This document shows, piece by piece, positions 1 to 9,403 of a stretch of DNA of 64,000 nucleotides. Both the position numbers and the translations under genes were made by a program. Location: NCBI GenBank assembly GCA_941918925.1, contig OW799237.1, positions 2,709,201-2,773,200 of the forward strand. The letters are read 5' to 3'. Positions within the stretch are counted from its first letter, which is position 1; every line of letters begins with the position of its first letter. The notes below the pieces were generated by a model, which had not been told where the DNA came from, searched no databases, and was given only the letters and a program-made list of their open reading frames with translations. The stretch comes from Phyto melanocephala (Eukaryota; Arthropoda; Insecta; Diptera; Rhinophoridae).

Positions 1-441
1 TTAAAATCCTGAATATGTACGTTTGTATGTTCTTCAACACATTTCCTTATAAATAAAATGCAACATTTAAATAAAAAAAGTCACCAAAATTTACCCTCTC
101 ATTGTTGAGGCATTAAAAAACAGCTTAAACCTTCATTTAAATGCATATTCATGCATATAACTAACAACTTAAAACTCTTTTAATGTTGTTGCTGTTGAAA
201 CCCTAAAGCTTTGAGTATGTAGAAAAGTTTCTAACCACAAAAATTTAATAATAAAAAACTTTTACAGTATTTTTGCACTTTTTAAACCATATTTCAAATG
301 CCTGCAGTCAAACAAGTTTATACTTTGGTGGGGGGAAAAAAAAATAAAATAAAAAAAATATATTTCAAACATCCATATAGAAATTCATATATAAATGAAT
401 GTTAAATCATGGTTTTAAATACTCCAATTTTTTGTACTCAC
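1..441. other. Putative intron 2 of the lipase gene (left edge)
   Basis: This is AT-rich sequence just downstream (minus sense) of the second lipase exon. It begins with a GTGAGT donor read on the minus strand at 441-436. I find no third lipase exon here, so the C-terminal part of the enzyme must lie beyond the left edge of the window. Confidence 0.6.
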
Positions 442-600
442 ACGATCCATTTGAAAGTCACTGAAACCCACCGATAGAAACGTAAGTAACAGGCAGAGAT
501 TTTGAGTGGGTATACCGTTGCCGCACAACAGATGTCCGCCCAATTGATTTAGAGCTGTAGATGGAAAAAGTTCATGTAATCCCAAGTGATTTAAGAGGGC
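442..600 (-). CDS. Acid lipase family protein, exon 2 (partial gene)
   Basis: This 159 nt exon (53 codons, phase 0 at both ends) continues the lipase exon at 7174-7845. It reads ALLNHLGLHELFPSTALNQL at the start and FLSVGFSDFQMDR at the end. In insect and mammalian acid lipases the same position holds a segment of the form 'LxxLxGxHEFLPSN ... C ... FLxxGFD' that forms part of the cap over the active site. The HE-LFPS, LLCGNG, NLC and FLSVGF elements are visible. An acceptor (TTTTTTAG on the minus strand, 602-601 being AG) and a GTGAGT donor (441-436) bound it exactly. It is too short to be noticed as an open frame and was found by reading for the missing domain. The catalytic Asp and His, which lie further downstream in this family, are outside the window. 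The match of phase and of domain order to exon 1 makes the pairing convincing; no transcript evidence is available here. Confidence 0.85.
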
Positions 601-1021
601 CTAAAAAATGCACATAAAATATGTATAAGTATACAAATATACACAGGATATTTAAATAACAAAAATGGTTGAAACAAAAAAATAAAATATTTACTCACAC
701 ACACCACCTCTACAACTTCAAGCGAAACAAAGCTGAAGAGGACCAACAGTTGAGATAGAGAATATGCAATATAAAGAGAGTATTAACTGTGTTTGGTGTT
801 GGTGGTATGAGTATAAAAACAAAAGGTGTTTTTCGTTGCTGAATTGAAATAATAATTGTAACCAGAAAATAGAGCTTAATGGGTGAATACGAAATGAAAA
901 GAAAAAAAATTGTAAATACGTACGAATATTCGTCGTTTGCAAGAAGGAAAAGAAAAATTTGCATTTAAATTTAAAAATAAAAACCGCCAAGTTTATTTAG
1001 TGGTTACGGTTAAAAGTACTT

Positions 1022-1037
1022 ACACACACACACACAA
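1022..1037. repeat. (AC)8 microsatellite
   Basis: Eight uninterrupted AC dinucleotides, a common fly microsatellite type, within the lipase intron. Confidence 0.9.
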
Positions 1038-1239
1038 GTATGAATACAGGTATGAGTATATGTGCAAAGTATATTTACATACATATACTTAAATGCTGTA
1101 GAGAAAATGTAAATTGTTAATAAAGTAAACCTGTGAGAAATCCAGCAAATAAATTAAGATTTTTTCCATATTAACTCGGAACTTATTTCAATTCAATACT
1201 AAACGATAATTTATTTCTAAGTTGAAAATTAATACATAG

Positions 1240-1402
1240 TTGGTGTATTCACAAGAAATCCTAAGTGTCGTATTGTCATCAAGTCACAGCTTCCAAAAAT
1301 TGTTAAAATGAATAAACAGTATTCTATTGTTTGTTGTAAAATTTGTAGAAGTTTTGTGTATTTAAAAAATTTATGATTTAGTACACCTTATGAATTAATC
1401 AT
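1240..1402. mobile_element. MITE family B, copy 1
   Basis: The left end TTGGTGTATTCACAAG and the following CCTAAGTGTCGTATTGTCAT are repeated almost exactly at 16282. The right end, read in reverse, gives ATGATTAATTCATAAG, a decayed inverted copy of the left end. Two dispersed copies with matching inverted ends and no coding capacity indicate a non-autonomous DNA element. The target duplication is not clear. Confidence 0.7.
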
Positions 1403-2404
1403 GTAATTTTGTAAAATATTTTTTAAAAATAAAAAATTATTCGAAACATTTCTTTAAATCGAATGTTACAAATATTTTTACATATAAAAATAAGTAAAGA
1501 AAAATCATTAAAAAAAATATTTCCCTTAATAAAAAATTTATAATCTTTTTTTTTGCAAAAATTTTGTTAAATGGTTAGAGCTAAGATCTAATTTAAAGTG
1601 CTTCAAGGCTTTTCTATCTGTCAAAAATTCCCATGCTCATACAAAATGTATAAAGTTGAATAACTTAGAGGGATCGTCAATGCTTTGTGGTAGAAAAATC
1701 TGTCATTGGCTACAAAAAAAAGGGTATTCGCTTGTTATTGCATTTGTTGTTGTCAATAAGTAATGTCATACCAGTTACTTTTTAGCGATTTTGTATAGTT
1801 TAAAATGATGCCCTAAAGGCCTCCGAGCGTAAGTATAATGTGGGGAACGTACTTCTGTGTTTTTGCACCATTTTTTCTAACCTAACCAATATCTTTAACT
1901 TGAAATATTTTTAATTTTATTTGAAGTATAGAAATATATTGTATTTGAAATTTCGTAGTACCTTGAGTACAAGTAATATTCCTAGCGGGCCGATTGTGTT
2001 TAAAACTTTATTTAATACTACCTCTTCTGCTAAATTTAGCCCTTTTATACTATGTTTAAGATTTATGTGCGTATATGAAAATTGTTTTACTCTTTTTTCA
2101 TACCTGCCTTTACATTGGATGTGCAAGTGCTTTAAACCTTATAATTAAACCATTAAACGCGGGAGAATATAATATTTTAAAAAATTTTTTTCAAAGACAT
2201 AATTACACGGTACTGTAAATTAAGAGTTTTTTTTAAATTATTTAATAAGTTTTAAATTGATGGAATATTTTTAAACAATAGATAATTTATCAAAAATTAT
2301 AAAGGAGTAAAATTTTCTCTAATAATTTTTTTTCAAATAAAGAGAAATCTAGCAACGATTATTACTACCCGGTAAAAAAAATTTTATAATTGAGGAATTC
2401 ACCG

Positions 2405-2424
2405 GAAGGATATCGGTATCCTTC
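2405..2424. other. Perfect short hairpin
   Basis: GAAGGATA-TCGG-TATCCTTC is an 8 bp perfect stem with a 4 nt loop. It is isolated in AT-rich intron sequence and no function is evident. Confidence 0.5.
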
Positions 2425-3332
2425 TATCATCGTTTAACTGATGCTACTCAATTTTAGTACAAAAAAATAAATATCTATCTCCTTCAAACACTTGATTTTT
2501 TTTTGTTAAATATAAGATTGAATCTACATAGAAAAATGGTAATAAGTTTATACGATTGAACACAGTATGTATGAAAATTAATTAAATAAATGGTATAGTT
2601 TTTATATCATCGCTCCGAAAAGAGTTAACGGTTGAGATATTGAAAGGCAAATAAATTTTGACTTTAAAAGAAAAAAGTGGTAGGGTGTATACAAGCTGTA
2701 TTTTACACTTTTTTGTTTTTTTTATTTTGGAAATTTTTTTTTTGCTCTCAATTTCAATAAAAGGGTATTAAAAAAATAGGTCCTTGAATTTATAAGCTGC
2801 AAATTACACCATTTCTAAAAATTTTAATTAAAAATAAGTTGGAGTGCATTCCTTAATGTATTATGATCGACAAAGAGTGTCGACAACAACAAGAGTAAAG
2901 TACGCCAGCCGTCGTTACAAAAAGCGTATGATCTTAATAAAATCCGTTGATCGTAATATTTTTATTAATTTTAGCCTGTTTGAGTGTTTAGGATTTCTGC
3001 TTGGGATTTGCATGATGTAGTCATTTTCTGTTGTAGCTGCCCCACAGCTACGTTTCGATGATCTGTTCAGTTTCATTTTTGCCTGTGTATTTTAATGTTT
3101 ATTGGAATTTGGTTCATTTGGTAGCAGAATATAGTGTTTGATATAGTCGTTAGCCAAAAAATTCGAAGGAATATTTTAAGAAATTTGTTTGTAGAAAGTA
3201 ACAAGACATGGATATCACAAGGTCAAAATAAAGAGAGCTAAAAAGTTTGTTAAGATAGCCATAGGCTTGCCCTGACATTTGAATATCACAGCAAAATTCA
3301 CTAAATATCCCACTAATAGCTAAACGTATTTT

Positions 3333-3793
3333 TACCCGCAAAATAGTGTTTGAAATCACTAGATTTGATGGAAAAACGACTAAACTACTATCACTGCACC
3401 GCGATATAATTGAAGGCAAGTACGTACCACGCTCGCTTACAAGAAGAGTCATAAATATCATTTAAAAGGCTAAAATTGGGTTTGTTTATTTTGCAATACG
3501 TTTTATTAAAATTAAAAATTCATTAACAATTTATAAGACAACCCAAAAATTGCTCTAAAACCGTGATCAAAACCACAACTACTTATACTTTTATTGTGTT
3601 AAACCGAATGAGAATTATAAAAAGTTATTTTAATGTATTTTTAAAATTTTCTCAATAACAAAATAATATATTGCATGTATCTGCATATATCTCACAATAT
3701 AATTTAAGTTATTACTAAAACACTTCATAATAAGACAGACGTTATGCTACAGACATTATATATAGCAAGTCATTGCCTAGTTTTCGCTGGGGT
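3333..3793. mobile_element. MITE family A, copy 1 (degenerate)
   Basis: The left end TACCCGCAAAATAG and the right end, reversed, ACCCCAGCGAAAACTAG are inverted versions of each other. The interior matches the element at 48228-48818 in several blocks: ACCACGCTCGCTTACAA, CTGAATGAGAATTATAAAA/CCGAATGAGAATTATAAAA, TAAGACAGACG, and GCAAGT-ATTGCCTAGTTTT at the end. It has no coding capacity. A TA at the left border suggests a Tc1/mariner-type insertion target. Confidence 0.75.
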
Positions 3794-4344
3794 GATGCTA
3801 AGTGAAAAACCAAAAAACTTCATTGAGTAAGTTAAACTAAATTAGATTGTAAAAACGGTGTTCATTGATTTGACGTAGAAAGTTTGTTTGGGATTTAACG
3901 ATAGATGTTAATAGGCTAGCACTTTGTAGTGCTAACTTTAAGAAAACAAATATGTTTTGCACTGCTTTTAAGGGGTTAATTTGATGTTATAAGAAATTCA
4001 TATTAAAAAAATAGGGGGACTATTTAGCATACAGTAATCCTTACATTTAAAAAATGTGTGCATATTATTAATATTTTTATACACGTTGATTTCTTTTATA
4101 TAAAAGAACATTTTTTAATGGTTTTACAACTCATGCAGGAGAATGAAAAAAAAACATAAAAAAGGATTCATTAGTATTAATATTAAGCTGGTTATTTAAA
4201 CAAAAAAAGAACAATAATAACAATAATAGCAAAAGTATTTACTTGACTTATTAAGAGCCCGAGTGTGTGTTCATTTTGATACTCTGAAGACAATGACTTT
4301 GAGTTCTGGATTAACCTTTTTATTTAAATAATAATTACATGATG

Positions 4345-4361
4345 AAGAGAGAGAGAGAGAG
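4345..4361. repeat. (GA)8 microsatellite
   Basis: A short pure GA tract. It creates an open frame at 4339-4620, which I consider non-coding. Confidence 0.85.
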
Positions 4362-5959
4362 TCAGGAAGAGGAAACTAAATTAAAGTCATTGTGTAAGAG
4401 CAAAAATTTTAATTTTAAATTTGGGAAAAAAGACAAATTGTTTAAAATTTACTGCAAACAGTATGTTGTGTATAAAGAAATAATAAAAATGTTTCATAAA
4501 GATCCGACTATATATCGTATTGTACATCTTCTATATATAGAAGCAAAAGTACACTTTGATGTCACCACTAATTGCAGAGACAGGTTGACCAATTTCAAGC
4601 CAAAATTTCAGGGTACGTAGGGGATGGTGTGCAGATGGGTTATGAGAAGTAGTGATGGATTTAGATTTCTCTGTAAATTTCCATACAAATATCAGAAAAA
4701 TGCCCTCTATTTTCCATATTATGATTTTTTATGGTCAAATGAAAAGTCACCAAATCACGCATTCGGTCTTTTTAATTGGAACTAGAAAGGGGAAAAAAGG
4801 TGAGTGATACCCACATATGTAGTGAATACAATGAACAAAATTTTTTGGAGCCAGCTAGTTATTTATAAATATCAAAATTGAGTTTTGTACTAATCAATTG
4901 CGGTAGAAAAAATTTCCCTTGCTACAATTATAACATATCTTGACTTATATAATTTAACAATGATTTGTCTCGCTATCGCTCTAAAAAATAGCTAAAAACG
5001 TTTTTTTATGACTCTATAATTGTTTTTTTTGCTGCTGTTTAAACAAATAAATTTAATAACTTCTAGGAAGTAAAATACTAAAAATACTAAGTAAATAACT
5101 AAAAACTTAGGCCATGTACTATTGTACTTGTATAACATATTGAATCGTATCAAATTCCATAAATGTCTTATTTAATGATCTTGTTATTAAACACGATCTT
5201 TTTATTGCAATGTGTTTGACACATAACAAACATGCGCACTAAAACCCCATAAAATATTAAATGACAACAAAAAAACTAACTTAATTTTTATTTTTAGATG
5301 AAGGTAGAAACAAATTACTTGAATTCAATGGAGACATTTATTTATTTATTAAATGTTAGAGAATAAAAAAAGAAGAATAACATTATAGAATTTTAAAACC
5401 ATTAATGGAGTCAAAGAAAATTAAGAAAATACCCACCAAAACTTTTTTTAAGCAATGCTGACTTTATTCACTAATATTTTTCTAATACTTTAACTTTAAA
5501 AATGTCTCTCTAGTCTTCTAATTTCAATGTCAAACTTTATAAAAAATAAAATTTGATTAAAAAATCCTCTCCGCCATATACTCACATGAAGAGCGCAAAA
5601 AGTAAATATACTCTACTCCAAATTTCAATTTCATCAGTAAAGGCGTAAAAAGTAAAAAGCTCTTGCTAGCTGATAATTTCTTAGTAGTCAATTTAAAAAT
5701 ATTTTTTTTGGGTGGGCAATGATCTCTAAAACTAAGATTGTGTTATTGTCAAATGTCTGTTTAAAGGCCACTACCAGGCATATTTATTCATCAGATAGTC
5801 TTGATTCGTCAGCTGATTATTTTTTCCTTCACATAATTTAAACTTATACTGTCAATATTCATAGAAAAAAAAAAACAATTCTCTCTCTTCTCTAATTTGT
5901 TTCAAATGCCAAACTTCATATATAAAAAACATAAACAACAAAATTTATTTCTTTTCTTT

Positions 5960-6782
5960 TTAAAGCACAGCGTTAAATTGCATGACCTTAATGATCAGCA
6001 CACAATTCTTGAGATAATTATTTTCTGAAAATCGTTGCTTTAATAAATGGATTGTTTCATGTGACAGGTGGCATCGTCTTGCTGAAATCACATCTCGTCC
6101 AGATCTATGTCATCCAGTTTAGGCTACAAAAACATGTTCCTGTTACAAATGTCACTGCTCATCGGCTTCATCTTTAAAAATGTAAGGCCTAAACACGCTG
6201 CCTGACAAAAATCCATACCAGAATGTTGCTCGTTGTGGGTGGATTTTTTTTCTCATGATGAGGATTTTATGAGCCCATAATATGACAATTTTGTGTATTT
6301 ACGAAGCCATTCAGATGTTAATGCGCTTCATCGGAGGTGATGACTTTTTATCGAAAAATTCGCACTGACCTTACTTTGCTCCACTACCCATTGAACAAAT
6401 TGCAATTACATGATCTACTGCTTTGAGCTCCTAAGTAAGCTGCATTTTGTTCCTATGAAGTTGGAGTTCTTTTGTCAAAATTCGCTGTGTAGAGCTTCGT
6501 AAAATTTGAAGTTGCTTGAATCGATGTTGAAATGATGTTTAAAGATTTTCAGCGACACATTCGTTTCACAGCAACAATATTTTTAAAACACCGACCGGTA
6601 TGTTGACGAACAGAAGTCTTACAGTCTGTAACCAACACAGTTTTTTTTTGATTTTTTCAAACACTTTTCGAATGGTCGATACAATAAGTGCACTTGCTAG
6701 CGAGCGGTTTCACCATTTCTTTCCAAATTATTGTAATAAGTTTTAAAATTATAACGTTTTGCTCTTTTGTAGAGTGCTCCAT
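5960..6782 (-). pseudogene. Dead mariner-type transposase (relic 1)
   Basis: Read on the minus strand this is a broken transposase of the Tc1/mariner superfamily. From the ATG at 6782-6780 a HTH-like N-terminus begins MEHSTKEQNVIILK. The pieces TQRILTKELQLHRNKMQ, SDEAH (first catalytic Asp at 6332-6330), NTQNCHIMGS and GFLSGSVFRPYIFKDEA follow in family order, then DEM-stop-FQQDDATCH (second Asp at 6078-6076; a conserved Trp codon has become TGA at 6090-6088). Several frameshifts and stops are present. The region of the third Asp is lost at about 5960, where recognisable sequence ends. It lies inside the lipase intron on the same strand. No clear terminal repeats could be paired. Confidence 0.85.
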
Positions 6783-7173
6783 TTTTAAAAATCAGAAAAA
6801 ATTAAGAGTTGCCACTTGTACAAAAATACGCTAAATTTAAAAAGTGAATTTTTAATGAGACATCCTTTATATAAAGAAATATTTGTCGATTTTTCAATTT
6901 CTAGATTATATTGTTGAAGTTTTCGATTTACAAAGAACTTTTAATAAAATTGGTTTTTCTAGGAAAGGTTTTTTTGTATTCTCCATTAAGAGATAAAATT
7001 CGATAAATTTATTATCTATTAAATAAGTTGATCAATTCTCTGAATACAGAAAATTTTAAAAAAATTTAAATCTTTTATTTAATTATGACAAAAAAAAAAT
7101 TTTTTTTTGGTATAAAGAAATTGTTAATAAAAATTAAATTTCTCACCCATTCCCTTAAATTATAAAAACTCAC

Positions 7174-7845
7174 TTCTAATTTTTCACTTTCAAAAGCCAG
7201 TAGTCTCAGCGGTGGACTCTTTAAGTCCTTTAAAAATGCCACGGGGGCCAACAAATGCCCGCTGGTAATTTTTTCATTATATTCCGGTCGTTCCGAGAGC
7301 ATTACCAAAAAGGTGGTACAACCCTGAGAATGGGCGACATAATGTACGGTTTTTTGTTGGGTAAAATCCAATATATAATCCACTATGGCGGGTAAATCAT
7401 GTACACCAATTTCATGCCAAGTAAAATTCCAAAAATCCGGCTGAGATGAATCCAGTATACGGTGATTTTTGGAATAGGTAGTGCCACGCGCATTAGGTAG
7501 CCAAACATCGTAACCTTGTTCGTGGAGTAGAAAACTTAAGGCTTTATTTTTACCTGGCAAAACGAAATCTGCCGCTGAACCCAACAAACCATGCATGAGT
7601 ATTAAGGGACGTTTTAATTGTGCTAAAGTGCTAGAGGTACTGGTAGTCACTGGCTGGTCAGGAGGTATACGATGCACTGTTAGTATATAATCATCTTTGG
7701 TTTGAATTTTATATGTTTCACATGTCAATGAATTTGTTTGTATCAGTTGACAGACTAGATCTTTTTGGGCTAAACACCAGGAATTTCTTAATATTTGAAA
7801 TAAAGTTAAAGTTAAACATAGTTTTAGAAATTTTAAAAAACTCAT
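7174..7845 (-). CDS. Acid lipase family protein (lysosomal/gastric lipase type), exon 1
   Basis: Secreted or lysosomal alpha/beta-hydrolase expected to release fatty acids from triglycerides or cholesteryl esters. The exon encodes 224 residues (672 nt, phase 0) and ends at a GTGAGT donor (7173-7168); translation past that point is intron. Residues 1-26 form a hydrophobic signal peptide ending near WCLA. Residues 32-60 (LIQTNSLTCETYKIQTKDDY...) are the N-terminal domain typical of the family. HGLLGS at 85-90 is the oxyanion loop, and GYDVWLPNARGTTYSKNH (111-128) is a family signature. AHSQG at 171-175 carries the nucleophile Ser173 (the usual first residue is Gly). N140 lies in an N-glycosylation sequon. 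Asp and His of the triad are beyond the window. The start has A at -3 and directly precedes the signal peptide. Flies have many such lipases; I cannot assign an orthologue. Confidence 0.93.
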
Positions 7846-7867
7846 AGTTATTTATGAAATTTTAGTA

Positions 7868-7912
7868 ATAAAAACTGTTCAAGGCCTTCTTTCGTTAACT
7901 CTATATTATTAA
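7868..7912 (-). promoter_or_regulatory. Possible core promoter of the lipase gene
   Basis: On the minus strand a TATA-like AATATAGAG (T at 7905) lies 29 bp before an initiator-like AACAGTTTT (A at 7876). This would give a leader of about 31 nt before the ATG. Between them sits GTTAACGAAAG, which contains the same nine-base core (TTTCGTTAA on the plus strand, 7890-7898) as the upstream motif array. The TATA match is weak and the region is AT-rich, so this is tentative. Confidence 0.3.
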
Positions 7913-8543
7913 CACTTTGTTTTGTTGTCATTTGATTTATTATTATTATTACTATTATTTTGTATTTTTATTTATTTATTTAAGACTTTAGTTTTTAATA
8001 TTAATATTTTTTAACAATATGTGCGCTTAGTTTAAGCTGGTTTTTTCTACTGACTAATAATAAAATTTTTTAGTTTTAAAATAAAAAAAAATCTTGAGTA
8101 AATTTGGGTTTTTTTCTACTCCTACTTCTTTTGAATTTCAACTGCTGCTTTATGTATGGTGACTGAATGTCTCTCTATCGTTTAGATGATAATTTAAGAA
8201 GGTGCCTTTTTTCACGCTGACCATCACTTTGTTAACCGGCATTATTTTTTCGCTATTGCTGTTGTTTGCTCTTAATTGAAAAAAGTAGACAAAATTTTAA
8301 CGTTGTTGTTAAATATTTATTTAAATTTGCATCTCTTTGCTGTAGTCAAAATATTGTTGTAGATTTTTGAATTATTTTATTTTTTGTATCTTGTAAATTT
8401 GTTTTATGTTTATGTTTTTATTGTTAGACGGTGTGATTTTTATTGTGTTGCACAGAAGTGTTAATAAAAGTAGTTGTGAACTTTAAAATAATTAAGTGGA
8501 ACCAAATTTTTTATGTTAATTTTTAAATTCGTATAAAAAAACT
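7913..8543. other. Upstream spacer of the lipase gene
   Basis: AT-rich, T-rich sequence between the putative promoter and the motif array. I see no exon, repeat or clear regulatory block in it. Confidence 0.5.
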
Positions 8544-9403
8544 AAAGTTCGTTAAGCTTTATAAAATAAAAAAATATTTTTTTATGAAAATATTTAAATA
8601 GTTTATTTATGTTTTGATGATTATTAAAGATATGCTTCTTTTAACAAATTTAGGGTTAAAAAAAGTTTCGTTTAGTTTTGTAAATGAGCAAATTATGCAA
8701 ATGTTTACAAAATTTTAATATATTACTTAATTTGAGTACATATGTATGTTATTATATAAACAAAAAAAAAATATTTATTTCGTATGTAGCAACAAAGTTT
8801 CGTTAAGTTTCATAGTAATAAAGAAATAAGCAAAATATTTATATTTTTAAGCTGCTAGACAAAGTAAAACAAATGTTATAAAAAAAGTGAGAGCTTTAAA
8901 ATTCAAAAATATAGTTTCGTTAAATATTTTTTTAGAACCAAAACAAAAAATTTTCTGTACATATAGAATGAATGGGAGCTAAATTTTTTAAATTAAGAGA
9001 CTAAGCAATCATATAAAAGGATTATCAAAATTTGTTTCCTAGTAAAAAAGTTTCGTTAAGTTTTGTATATCAATTAAAACAGTGTTTGAATTGCTATTTT
9101 TTTTTTTTAGTTTATATTCGATTTAAAAGAATAGACTTAAAATATGTTGTATAAAATTTTTATGGTAAAAATAATACTTCGTTAAGTTTAAAAATATTCA
9201 CATAATTTTAAATTTATCAAAATAATTAAAATATTGTTCGGTTTAAATGAATATAGTAAAATAATTTTTAATAAACTTTTATTTAAAAAGATAAAGTTTC
9301 GTTAAGTTTTTATATGTCGTAAAAATTTTCATATAATAGAAAATAAAAGCTCAGTTTAGGTAACGATGTGAAAAATTTTTTATTTCTCAAGTTTCGTTAA
9401 GTT
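8544..9403. repeat. Periodic array of eight AAGTTTCGTTAAGTTTT motifs
   Basis: The CG of each copy lies at 8550, 8669, 8801, 8918, 9054, 9180, 9300 and 9395. Steps are 119, 132, 117, 136, 126, 120 and 95 bp, averaging about 121 bp. Five copies have the exact core TTTCGTTAA; the other three differ at one position (GTTCGTTAA, TTTCGTTTA, CTTCGTTAA). The intervening sequence is AT-rich and mostly unalike, although the spacers after copies 5 and 6 still resemble each other. It therefore looks like an old tandem repeat in which only the core has been kept, or a set of spaced binding sites. It lies 0.7-1.6 kb upstream of the lipase ATG. Confidence 0.75.

Larger units (their letters stand above)
601..7173 (-). 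other. Intron 1 of the lipase gene, repeat-rich
   Basis: This intron of about 6.6 kb lies between the two lipase exons, starting with GTGAGT (7173-7168, minus) and ending with AG (602-601). It is mostly AT-rich spacer. It also holds an AC microsatellite (1022-1037), a short inverted-repeat element (1240-1402), a perfect 8 bp stem with TCGG loop (2405-2424, GAAGGATA/TATCCTTC), a TA-flanked MITE (3333-3793), a GA run (4345-4361) and a dead mariner element on the same strand (5960-6782). I see no other exon in it. Confidence 0.7.

Noticed and set aside
3150..3461. 103-codon minus-strand frame
   Set aside because: It overlaps the left part of MITE family A copy 1 and is not preserved in copy 2, so the frame is accidental.
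7075..7173. Extension of the lipase frame past 7174 (VSFYNLREW...)
   Set aside because: It begins with GTGAGT, loses all similarity to lipases, and the correct continuation is the exon at 442-600.
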